A stretch of DNA of 64,000 nt. Origin: Amorphophallus konjac. Lineage: Eukaryota > Streptophyta > Magnoliopsida > Alismatales > Araceae. The stretch covers positions 307,432,740 to 307,496,739 of the forward strand of contig CM040120.1 in NCBI GenBank assembly GCA_022559845.1, in the 5' to 3' direction. Shown piece after piece: positions 10,770-19,807 of the stretch. Positions within the stretch are counted from its first letter, which is position 1, and every line of letters begins with the position of its first letter. The notes beneath the pieces were generated by a model, which was not told where the DNA came from, did no database searches, and was given only the letters and a program-made list of their open reading frames with translations. Made by a program: the position numbers and the translations under genes.

Positions 10770-11201
10770 AGCTCAATCCACATAATGGGCCTCTCGTACA
10801 CCAACTTGTGGGCTTTGGGTCATTTTTCATGGAAATAGACCTAAAACACATATTAGATACATTATTCTGCCATTAATACACTTACTAAATAAAGCCTAAA
10901 CCCCTACAGTGAAAACCCAACCCAAATGCTATATACGTCTAAAGCCAAATCTAATACACCAAGCCTTTTCTTCTAAAAACCAAAACTCAAACAAGCCCAC
11001 AGCAAGCCTGTTAACCGAAACAACCCAAAACCTAATTACGTACCATGGTCGATCATGTGGGTTGGTTAGCTTTTAGGTTTTTTTTTTTGACATAAAAGTT
11101 GGCAAGCGGCTGGTAAATAGGCAGGTGGACATGCCTTCGGGAGTAACGTCTGGGAAGTTGCTTTAGATGACCTCCGAACCTTCTTTAGGGTTGTCATCTC
11201 C

Positions 11202-11209
11202 TATAAGTA
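11202..11209 (+). promoter_or_regulatory. Possible TATA box of E2 LTR
   Basis: TATAAGTA in TCTCCTATAAGTAAG, about 340 bp before the donor-like block. The spacing and context are like E1 but the match is weaker. Confidence 0.35.
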
Positions 11210-11880
11210 AGTCCTCGGTTGAAAGAAATGGGGGCTCCTGTTGTTGCGTCGAGGGGAGTTCGTGAAGTTCGTCGTCTCCGTTCCACTAAAGAGAACCCCT
11301 GTTGCTTCTTCCTACTGTTGCATATACGAGAAGCCGTCTCCTTCCATGATACCTCCTGTTATTGGCTTGCAACGTGAAACAGGCATCATCCTGCTGTCTG
11401 TGGCTTGACTTCTCCTTCCTTCTTCCTCCTACGTGAACCTACCAGAAGGGCCATCGTCCCAACTACAGCCACCATCCTTGCTAAGTGCAGCTGCGTTTAT
11501 TCACGTTGGCTGTTTTAGTTATCTCTCTCGCGTTCGTCTTCACTCGGTAGGTGATCTCTCTGACAGCTAAACTCATTAACAAAGATAATTCATGCTCCTA
11601 TGATCATAACATCATGCTTATATTTCACGTTCGAGTTTATAGTCTCCGGTTTCTGATAGGTGTTCTTAATATCTCAAATTAAACTCGTTAATAAATTGAA
11701 TATCTCAAGATAAACATCGTTAATAAATTGAACCTTAAATGTCCTCTGCATATTCCATGAATTCCCTGGATATTTCCGTAGGTTATCTCAAGTTTCGTAG
11801 TCAAACAATATAAATCATGATTATAATTCATACCTGTAGTCTTCGGTGAGTTTGAAGAATTTCTGCCATTTTTTTTGTAA

Positions 11881-12060
11881 TTAGCGACCCTCATCAGGGT
11901 GCTAATTCTTTTTGACGACCAACAAAGCGGTCGTCAAATTCCAAAAATTGGAAAAAGGAAAAGACGTCTGGACGTATGCCGTTTCTTCTGCATATGACGC
12001 CACTGTCAAGGGCGTCATAATTACAGAAGATGGCAGCATACGAGTCGTCAATTTATGAAA
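11881..12060 (+). repeat. Cluster of hairpins in E2 5' LTR
   Basis: Back-to-back inverted repeats. TGACGACC...GGTCGTCA at 11914-11937 has 8 bp arms, TTCCAA-AAA-TTGGAA follows at once, and GACGCC...GGCGTC lies near 11997-12018. The last sits in the loop of a larger imperfect inverted repeat (about 11965-12053). The copy in the 3' LTR is at about 26845-27025. Confidence 0.8.
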
Positions 12061-12428
12061 TTAAAAAAAAAAAAAGAAGACCAATCACAAGTCGTCAATT
12101 TCATATATGTTAGTTATGAGTTCTTCCCATTGATAGTTTGTTCATGGATATAGAATTATCCTTTGGCCATGAAAATTTATGGGCTTACTATTGGGATAGG
12201 GACCAAGGTAATAGAAGTGGTCGCACCATTTTTCGTGCCTTCTATTGAAAGATCCCCCGTCTCTTATGAAAAAATTATTTTGAACATATGGTTAGGTAGA
12301 GCTTTTCAAGCCGGTCATTTTGATATATTATAAGTCAGATTCTGACATCAATTAGTATAGAAACCAGAAAGTGGAAAACCGAAAGTTTTTGAAATCACGA
12401 CCAACTATAGGTTGTTAAATGCAATTTG

Positions 12429-12450
12429 GACGCCACTGTACAGTGGCGTC
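12429..12450 (+). repeat. Perfect 22 bp palindrome in E2 5' LTR
   Basis: Eleven-base arms (GACGCCACTGT and its exact complement) with no loop. The 3' LTR copy at 27393-27414 has two transitions in one arm and is no longer perfect. Confidence 0.95.
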
Positions 12451-12457
12451 AATTTAA

Positions 12458-12459
<2 letters not shown>

Positions 12460-12504
<45 letters not shown>
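12460..12504 (+). repeat. Second TA microsatellite, E2 5' LTR
   Basis: About 45 bp of (TA)n. The 3' LTR counterpart at 27425-27456 is about 32 bp. Confidence 0.95.
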
Positions 12505-12506
<2 letters not shown>

Positions 12507-14116
12507 TGTATGTATATCTTTGAAAATCCATATTTATTAAAATATGTAATAGAAAATTATAGAAAATATATTTTTAGAATTCTTGAATTTTTCTCCTAAT
12601 TATCATATATTCTATTTCCTTAAATTATTTTAAATAAATCAATGTGTCTTTTAATGAAGGTTTTTTGAATTTATTCAATTAAATAGATATAAATGTAAAT
12701 TCTTGTTAAATAAATTGAGTTAAAAATCATGAAAATTAACGTTCCCCAAGAGGATGCTAGTTAATAAATGACGGCACCCACGGGCATTAAATAATAAAAG
12801 TTTCTTTAATTATAGTTAATTATAGAATAGGATGGACATGAATTCTATGATTAACGTATACGTTTTCTCACCATTTTCTTCCGTTTTTGACCCATACCTC
12901 GGCTCTTTTGACACTCTCATCTCACGTCCGTAGATGGAGTCCCCGTAGCATGATTGGTTCACGCATACACCTCAACTCTCGGTGACATACGAGTCCTCCG
13001 TTGGACATTTCGTTCCTTCGGACTGACAAGTTAGTCATTGAGACCTCCGTAAGTCTCCGCTAGCCTTGGATTCCCTCAAGGCAGCCGAGCTGGTTGTACC
13101 CTAAAAATCTCGGGATCTAATCCGTGTTACTTTAGTTTTCCGTTAGTCTTGACACTCTACTCCTTTTGGAATCTTCTTGTCATCAATTTGAGAACATAAC
13201 CCTTTGACTCTGTATTTGGCCAAATCTGATTCTGAAATATAAAAGGGCTCTGGGTCCGCGACTTTTCAGTGCCAGGTAGGACGAAAGTCCAATTCTGTAA
13301 ACCATGGTAAACTTCTGGGTGTGGCATTGCACCAAACTCTGTACATCTGTCATATTCTGTTATATCTGTTATTCTGTAAACTCTATAAATTCTGCTTATT
13401 CTGTTATTCTGATATTTTGTTGTTCAGTTATTCTGATAATTTAGTTATTCTGCTTGAATGTTTAATTCTGCTTATATTTATTGGAACTCTGTTATATTCT
13501 GGCCAATTCTGAAGTTATGTTCATCCGCGCATCTGTCCTTGTTATATTCTTATAACTTGTCCTTGACTCTGCATGGGAATTCATCCCTATATCTCTAGAT
13601 CTCGTACCTACCATTGACTTTGATATTCCTCTGTTCTATTAGCTTGAGTTCCATGCATTACATCGTCATGAACATGTTAATTGGCTAATCACTTATATTC
13701 TGCTTGATGAGAGATGTAAATCCTACTGAGCGTTTCGCTCACCAGCCTATCTTTAACATTTTTCAGGTATTGACATTGAAGACGTTCCATCAGATGGGGA
13801 AGGGCAAGAGTGTCGAGCGTTATTGGAGAACCGTGTCCGTGTCTTTTATCATTCTTTGAGTGTCGTCCTGTTATTTGAGTCACCAAGTCACTATCTTTTA
13901 TTTTCTTGGGTCTTGTCCTATCATGAGTCTTTTCATTTAAATATGTAAGTGAGTCAAGAATTGTAAGTTTAACATTTGATATTAATAAGAATTGTATTTT
14001 CGTCACTTTTGTCTAGCCTTGATGTTGTGTCTTATGAGTTGCTCTGATTATTCACGACTGTATCACTGCCGCGTTCCGAACTACACGTTCCGCTGCTATC
14101 GGTTCGGGGCGTAACA

Positions 14117-14370
14117 GTTTGTGGTATCAGAGCCTAGGCTTTCTAAGTCCTAGGTCATTAAGTCTAAGTCTTAGATCGAGTTCCCTTAACAGTCATCTTA
14201 GAAGTACCCGGTGAGATTGGGTAGAACCTTGGGTTAAGAGCAAAAAAAAAAAAAGAAATTAAAATACTAATGAGATTAGCTTATGATGATAGCTTAGTAA
14301 AATTTCACGAGAATTACTAGATAATCTTACCTAAGATTGTTTGTGTCTTGTAGAACTAGACAGATAAACA
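14117..14370 (+). other. E2 primer binding site and leader
   Basis: TGGTATCAGAGCC at 14122-14134 is the initiator-Met tRNA type primer site, 5 nt after the LTR. The leader then has an A-rich stretch (about 14241-14255) and no ORF before the gag ATG. Confidence 0.92.
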
Positions 14371-15324
14371 ATGGCCGCTGAGCGTGCCCAATGGCGTGAG
14401 ATGCAAAGGACGGTTCAAGGATTGACTCAGGCTCTTCAACGAGTAGCCGATGGTGGAGCCAATCGTGGAGCCGGAGAATTGCATCGTGAATTTCGGAGCC
14501 TCAATCCCCCTAGGTTTAGTGGGACCCCTGACCCTGATGTGGCAGAAGATTGGACTAAGGAGATGGAGAGAATTTTTCGAGTAATGCAATGTTCTGACCA
14601 AGATAAAGTCCTTTTAGCAACATTTCAACTAGAGAAGGACGCAAGGGCTTGGTGGGAGTCCGTAGAAGCCACGCTGCCAAACATTCAAGTAACTTGGGTA
14701 GAATTTTTAGAACACTTCAACGAGAAGTATTTCTCGGAGAGAGTTCGGGCGAGAAAGGCGGGAGACTTTGCTTCACTTAAACAAAGAAGTATGTCTGTGG
14801 CGGAATATGAGGCCCAATTCTCGAGGTTGTCACGATACGCGCCTCATTTGATCATGACAGAAAAGATGAAAGCTAGGAGGTTTTTGAATGGGTTAAGATT
14901 GCAATACATACCCCAGTTGGCACCAATGGACATTCAATCATACGCCGAGATGGTTAAGAGAGCTCAGTTATTGGAAGACGCTATGGAATTATCCGACAAG
15001 GTTAAGGCGAGAATGGAGAAGAAGAAAGAAGGTAATGGCAACAAGAGGCCCAATGAGGGAAACGACGTTCCGAACGGCAAGAAGCCTAAGGAATCAAAGT
15101 GCAAGCATTGTGGGAATGATGGTCATAAATCTGAAAAGTGTCACTGGAAGAACGGAGCTTGCTTTCGTTGTGGAAGCCAGGAGCATAGGATAGCTGACTG
15201 CCCCCTTCCTAAAGATCAACCGCAACAGGTTAAGGATCACAAGGAAGCACGACATCGAGTACAATTGCACGCAATGAGACAAATCACACCTGCTGACAAT
15301 GAAATAACTAGAGGTACCCCTTAA
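14371..15324 (+). CDS. E2 Gag protein, intact
   Basis: A 317-residue Gag with no stop or frameshift, starting MAAERAQWREMQ. The retrotransposon Gag core occupies about residues 45-205 ([43 protein letters not shown]). A lysine-rich stretch comes next, then two zinc knuckles, CKHCGNDGHKSEKC and [14 protein letters not shown]. It ends soon after the second knuckle where E1 continues into protease, so it is Gag alone. It would bind RNA and form the particle shell in the cytoplasm. The open frame in a nest of broken copies suggests recent activity or selection on Gag (inference). Confidence 0.93.
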   Translation: MAAERAQWREMQRTVQGLTQALQRVADGGANRGAGELHREFRSLNPPRFSGTPDPDVAEDWTKEMERIFRVMQCSDQDKVLLATFQLEKDARAWWESVEATLPNIQVTWVEFLEHFNEKYFSERVRARKAGDFASLKQRSMSVAEYEAQFSRLSRYAPHLIMTEKMKARRFLNGLRLQYIPQLAPMDIQSYAEMVKRAQLLEDAMELSDKVKARMEKKKEGNGNKRPNEGNDVPNGKKPKESKCKHCGNDGHKSEKCHWKNGACFRCGSQEHRIADCPLPKDQPQQVKDHKEARHRVQLHAMRQITPADNEITRGTP

Positions 15325-15470
15325 TCTTGGCCTAGTTCATTGGGTTGTTTTTAGCATGCCTAGATGATTTTGTCTTATGAGTGGAAACTAGAACTAGATA
15401 CCCCACTGATATAGATTGGAAATGAATCTCATGTGAATTTGGGGACCAAATTCTTTTAAGTGGGGGAGGA
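15325..15470 (+). other. E2 3' untranslated region with polypurine tract
   Basis: A short non-coding stretch ending in the polypurine tract AAGTGGGGGAGGA (15458-15470). It directly abuts the LTR start, which here reads TATAGCACCC instead of TGTAGCACCC. Confidence 0.88.
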
Positions 15471-15742
15471 TATAGCACCCCGGATAAAGTTACAAAGGAT
15501 AAGTCTCCGATAATAAGATTTTGAAATCTATATAGATATATAAAGAGGAAATGGCTTAACTAAACTCTTAATGGGCCTTATGGTCTAGGAAAAAAAATAA
15601 TAAGTATTAAAAAAACATATATAATAATATACATGAGAAATTGTGTGCGTATCTAATATGAAAACCCAAATATAGTTAAATCACATATATTACAAATGCA
15701 TTGTATATATTACACTATATTTCAATTTTAGCTAATGCAATA

Positions 15743-15802
<60 letters not shown>

Positions 15803-16883
15803 AGCTCAATCCACATAATGGGCCTCTCGTACACCAACTTGTGGGCTTTGGGTCATTTTTCATGGAAATAGACCTAAAACACATATTAGATACATTATTC
15901 TGCCATTAATACACTTACTAAATAAAGCCTAAACCCCTACAGTGAAAACCCAACCCAAATGCTATATACGTCTAAAGCCAAATCTAATACACCAAGCCTT
16001 TTCTTCTAAAAACCAAAACTCAAACAAGCCCACAGCAAGCCTGTTAACCGAAACAACCCAAAACCCAATTACGTACCATGGTCGATCATGTGGGCTGGTT
16101 AGCTTTTAGCTTTTTTTTTTTTGACATAAAAGTTGGCAAGTGACTGGTAAATAGGCAGGTGGACATGCCTTCGGGAGTAACATATGGGAAGTTGCTTTAG
16201 ATGACCTCCGAACCTTCTTTAGGGTTGTCATCTCCTATAAGTAAGCCCTCGGTTGAAAGAAAGGGGGGCTCCTGTTGTTGCGTCGAGGGGAGTTCGTGCA
16301 GTTCGTCGTCTCCGTTCCACTAAAGAGAACCCCTGTTGCTTCTTCCTACTGTTGCATATACGAGAAGCCGTCTCCTTCCATGCTACCTCCTGTTATTGGC
16401 TTGCAACGTGAAACGGGCATCATCCTGCTGTCTGTGGCTTGACTTCTCCTTCCTTCTTCCTCCTACGTGAACCTACCAGAAGGGCCATCGTCCCAACTAC
16501 AGCCACCATCCTTGCTAAGTGCAGCTGCGTTTATTCACGTTGGTTGTTTTAGTTATCTCTCTCGCGTTCGTCTTCACTCGGTAGGTGATCTCTCTGACAG
16601 CTAAACTCATTAACAAAGATAATTCATGCTCCTATGATCATAACATCATGCTTATATTTCACGTTCGAGTTTATAGTCTCCGATTTCTGATAGGTGTTCT
16701 TAATATCTCAAATTAAACTCGTTAATAAATTGAATATCTCAAGATAAACATCGTTAATAAATTGAACCTTAAATGTCCTCTGCATATTCCATGAATTCCC
16801 TGGATATTTCCGTAGGTTATCTCAAGTTTCGTAGCCAAACAATATAAATCATGATTATAATTCATACCTTTAGTCTTCGGTGA
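15471..16883 (+). repeat. E2 3' LTR, first part
   Basis: Matches 10462-11860 of the 5' LTR. It is cut after CTTCGGTGA, where GGTGA (16879-16883) is the left target duplication of E3. It contains the TA run at 15740-15801. Confidence 0.94.
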
Positions 16884-17203
16884 TGATGGAGGCATCACCC
16901 ACGACTCCCTTTGGCTCGGGTCCACTTCTTCACACTCGGGAGCTGGTTGAGTTTGGGTCTCACTCTATAAAGGCCCCTTATCCATTTTGTAGCTTTCCTT
17001 TGAGTCATTTTGATGTATTTCCATTTTATTTGAGTCATTTCCCTTGGTCTAGCACTTATTTTTCTATGTTCTTGTATCATCATGCTGTCTAATGTGGCTA
17101 TTGGGCCCCATTCGTTGGGCTAGGCCCATTAGCACTCCCACCCCCCCTTGGTTATTTGTAGTTGTTTATTTTGTCAGGGACTTATTGTAAAGAGTGGGTT
17201 GCC

Positions 17204-17211
17204 TATATATA
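17204..17211 (+). promoter_or_regulatory. TATA box of E3 5' LTR
   Basis: TATATATA in GGTTGCCTATATATAGGACCCC, about 320 bp into the LTR, followed by a C/T-rich start-site region. The same context is at 24754 in the 3' LTR. Confidence 0.75.
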
Positions 17212-17330
17212 GGACCCCACTCCCCTCATTTGAAGTTAATGAATGATCAAAATCCTTTTGAGTTAAGTCTACTATTGTATTCAATTTGGAGAGATTCCAC
17301 TTAGTTAAGGGTGAGATGCCCTAGGGAGTG

Positions 17331-17870
17331 ATTCCCTTACCCCCCTCCTCTCTCTCATCTCTCTCCTCCCCTAAGGGGTTCGCCCCCCTCTCTCTCTCCT
17401 CCCTTCTCCTTCAACTCCCAACCACCACCCACCTCCTTTAATGCCCTCCACTTCCCCATGGCCTCCTTCACTCCACCCCCCTAGTTCCTAGGTAGAAGTC
17501 TCCCCATTCCAACACCTTTCCCCACCTTCCAACCAAATCTTCCCCATTCCAATACAAGCATCCCACTTTCCCACATAATCCCCCACCTTCCAAGGCCATT
17601 TCAAAATTTGAAATCCCTTCCCTCCACTTGCCTAGGCCGCCCCCTTCCTTTACCCTCCCCCAAGCCAAGTTCGCCCCCCTCCATTCCCCATTCTCTCTCT
17701 CTCACATCCTCATCCTCCACCTCCACCTGCTAGCCCCTGCTCTCAGCCATTCTCCCCTCATTCTCCAACCCCTATATCTCTCCACTCCACCCCACAAGAA
17801 CCCCCATTCTTCCTTAGGCCACCCCTTCACTTCCCCCCCACCAAAGAAGCCACCCCTCCCTCTCATTTCT
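17331..17870 (+). repeat. Pyrimidine-rich tract in E3 LTR
   Basis: About 540 bp with very strong C/T bias on the plus strand, including CTCTCTCTCTCCTCCC runs. It directly precedes the acceptor-like CAG at 17879. The same tract is at about 24886-25420. Confidence 0.85.
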
Positions 17871-19256
17871 TCTTGCAGATTGGAGCTGTGCAGACCAGCA
17901 AGTCATCCCCTGTTGCAGCGTCGCCCACGGCTTCAACCTGGTGATCCTGAAGGCGTGGCCTACATTTCTGGAAAGGACCCTGTGTCTTCTTCGCAGGCGA
18001 GGTGGAACCAACTCGTTCCGAGGTCGGGGCCAACCGTAGAAGCCGTTCTCCCAAGACTGCGCAGGGAGGTCTTCATCCTGGACCAGAGCCTGAAAGAACA
18101 TTCTGCCACGACGAACCCCAACGGATTCAGACTGAAGTACCTTCAGCAAAGTTCTCCTTCTACCAGTCCTCTTCCAAGATCAAGAAACAGAACCTCGTTC
18201 GGCTACCGGAGGAAGGAGTTACGAATTTTCTCCCCCGAGCTCTCCAGTCCTGCCTCCTGCTGTCTACTCCGACCAGTGCCCACTCTTCAGGGTACACCGG
18301 CCGTCCTCGACCTCTGATTGCAACCCCGTTGCCTCCTTCTGAAAGCTACTTCAATCACGAAGACGTCACCACCAGTTTCGTGCTGTTCGGAGTTCGGGAG
18401 GGCGCTCGGTGATTTATGCAACCTGCTGTTCCAGTCCGGACAGAACCTGCGGCCAGATAGAGAGGTCTCCTTCCAGTTGCTGGTGCGGCCACCTCCGACC
18501 CCCGAGCATCCTCAAAAATTCTGGAATCATCCCCTTCAAGTCAGCAAGCTTTAGAAAGTGGTTTCACTCAATTTGGAGTCCGTACGAGCCCGAGACAGCC
18601 GGCACAGCGACTTCCTGTCCAGAATTCAGATTGCAGCTGCAAGTTCGCTAGTTTCTCATTTCTCTTCATTTTGGTCCTATACCCCTACCCCGCTTGGCCG
18701 GCTGAAGGCCCCACCCTGCGTGGTGGTAGTGTTTGAATGTAAGACCTTAACCCCTACCCCAAGATCCCCCCTCCTGCGTGAGGTGTAGTTTTGTAATTGG
18801 TTTGAGCAGGTCAAGCGACACCGCCGCGGCGTGTGGGGAGCCACCGCCTCCCCGCTCGCCCTCGTCTCCGATCGGGACCGGTTTCTTCAAACCGGTCGAG
18901 TAAGTGCCTCTTCCTTGCTCAATTAGTGTTGCTCTTTCAATACTTGATTCATGCGCCGCTGCATTTGTGAGGAGCGCCCGATCCTCAAGTCCACGACTTA
19001 AGAGTGATCGCCGTGGGATAGTGTGAACCGGTGCCCTTGTGCACTTTGTCGGCCCCAATTGAATTGGGCATCCACCCTTGGGGAGTCGATCCTTGGCCTT
19101 GCTGGCCCTCTACCAGCAAGGGCCCATTCCCATAATTCACTCTTGGCATCGCCAAGTCACTCCGGGTATAGAGTGCGACGGGAGAGCGGTGGCCCATTAA
19201 GGCCCATTTGAATGCTTAATTGTGCTTGTTTGCCTAAGTCCAAGGTCGTCACATCA

Positions 19257-19351
19257 AGTGGTATCAGAGCAAGTCCTTGACTTGTCTCTATCAAGTCTAA
19301 ATCCTAGGACCTTTGCATAGTGTGTCCAACCACTTTGGCCCTTTGTCTTGC
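19257..19351 (+). other. E3 primer binding site and leader
   Basis: TGGTATCAGAGCA at 19259-19271, two bases after the LTR, is the initiator-Met tRNA primer site. The leader is short, about 95 bp. Confidence 0.92.
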
Positions 19352-19807
19352 ATGTCCACCCGTAGTGGTGCTAGCTATCAACCCGGTTCATCGTCTTCGG
19401 CTCCACCAATAGATCCCAATCCTCACCAACTCAACCAAGATGTTCCTAGGGAGGGACCCCAAGGCCACATGGATAGGGTAGATGCTGCCCTCACAACCAT
19501 CCTTGCCCAACTAGAGTCCATTACCAACCGAATTGCTCGGTTAGAAGACCAAGAGTTCCACCCAAGGAACAATGAACCTAGAATTCCCCCTCCACATGAT
19601 GAACCTCATAGGGAAGATCCTCACCCAAGAATCAATGAGCCAAGAGTCCCTCCACCACATGGTGAGTTTCATAGGAATGGTTTTCCCCAAAGGAACCAAG
19701 GCCCAAGAGTCCACCCTCTACATGTAGAGCCTCATAGGGATGAGTTCCCCCCAAGGAACAACGGCCCAAGAGCCCATTACCCACATGCTGAACTTTATAG
19801 GGAGTAA
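19352..19807 (+). pseudogene. E3 Gag N-terminal segment, ended by a stop
   Basis: It starts at ATG 19352 (MSTRSGASYQPG); an upstream TTG in frame is not a likely start. A coiled-coil-like stretch (ALTTILAQLESITNRIARLE) is followed by four 21-residue tandem repeats rich in P, H, R and N. A TAA at 19805-19807 stops the frame inside Gag, well before the Gag core, so it is not a gag/pol readthrough site. Confidence 0.88.
19556..19807 (+). repeat. Four tandem 63 bp units in E3 gag
   Basis: The units start at 19556, 19619, 19682 and 19745. Each encodes about 21 residues of the form FxPRNNxPRxxPPHxEPHRxE. The premature TAA is the last codon of unit 4. Confidence 0.9.

Larger units (their letters stand above)
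11547..13766 (+). other. Putative leader intron in E2 LTR (prediction)
   Basis: The donor-like stretch GTAGGTGATCTCTCTGACAG aligns with the E1 block GTAGGTATCTCTCAGGC. The acceptor-like AACATTTTTCAG|GTATTG follows the 13728-13740 hairpin by about 25 bp. The arrangement matches E1 although the LTRs are otherwise hard to align. Prediction only. Confidence 0.3.
10462..14116 (+). repeat. E2 5' LTR (3655 bp)
   Basis: Matches 15471-16883 plus 26810-29051. In order: TA microsatellite, donor-like block near 11547, hairpin cluster at 11881-12060, perfect palindrome at 12429-12450, second TA microsatellite, ATTCTG-rich stretch (13340-13500), GAGCG-TTT-CGCTC hairpin at 13728-13740, and acceptor-like TTTTTCAG at 13766. 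The ORFs inside are short and not conserved as proteins. Confidence 0.94.
16884..19256 (+). repeat. E3 5' LTR (2373 bp)
   Basis: GC-richer than its neighbours. In order: U3, TATA box at 17204, a CT-rich tract (17331-17870), acceptor-like TTCTTCTTGCAG at 17868-17879, a GC-rich stretch with overlapping ORFs, and donor-like CGAGTAAGT near 18897. The ORFs (for example 17628-18317) occur in both LTRs only because the LTRs are near-identical. I do not regard them as genes. Confidence 0.95.

Noticed and set aside
11881..12450. Hairpin cluster as a CACTA or foldback transposon inserted in the E2 LTR
   Set aside because: The TGACGACC-type stems recall CACTA subterminal repeats, but no CACTA ends or target duplication are visible. 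It stays possible but unsupported.
17628..18317. 229-codon ORF and overlapping ORFs in the E3 LTR, with matching ORFs near 25430-25962
   Set aside because: The match between copies is explained by the near-identity of two LTRs. Composition is low-complexity and P/S/R-rich, several frames overlap, and one frame is broken in the second copy. No domain is recognised.
19805..19807. TAA in E3 as a gag/pol readthrough stop
   Set aside because: It lies in the N-terminal part of Gag, before the Gag core and zinc knuckle, where a regulated stop would make no functional Gag.
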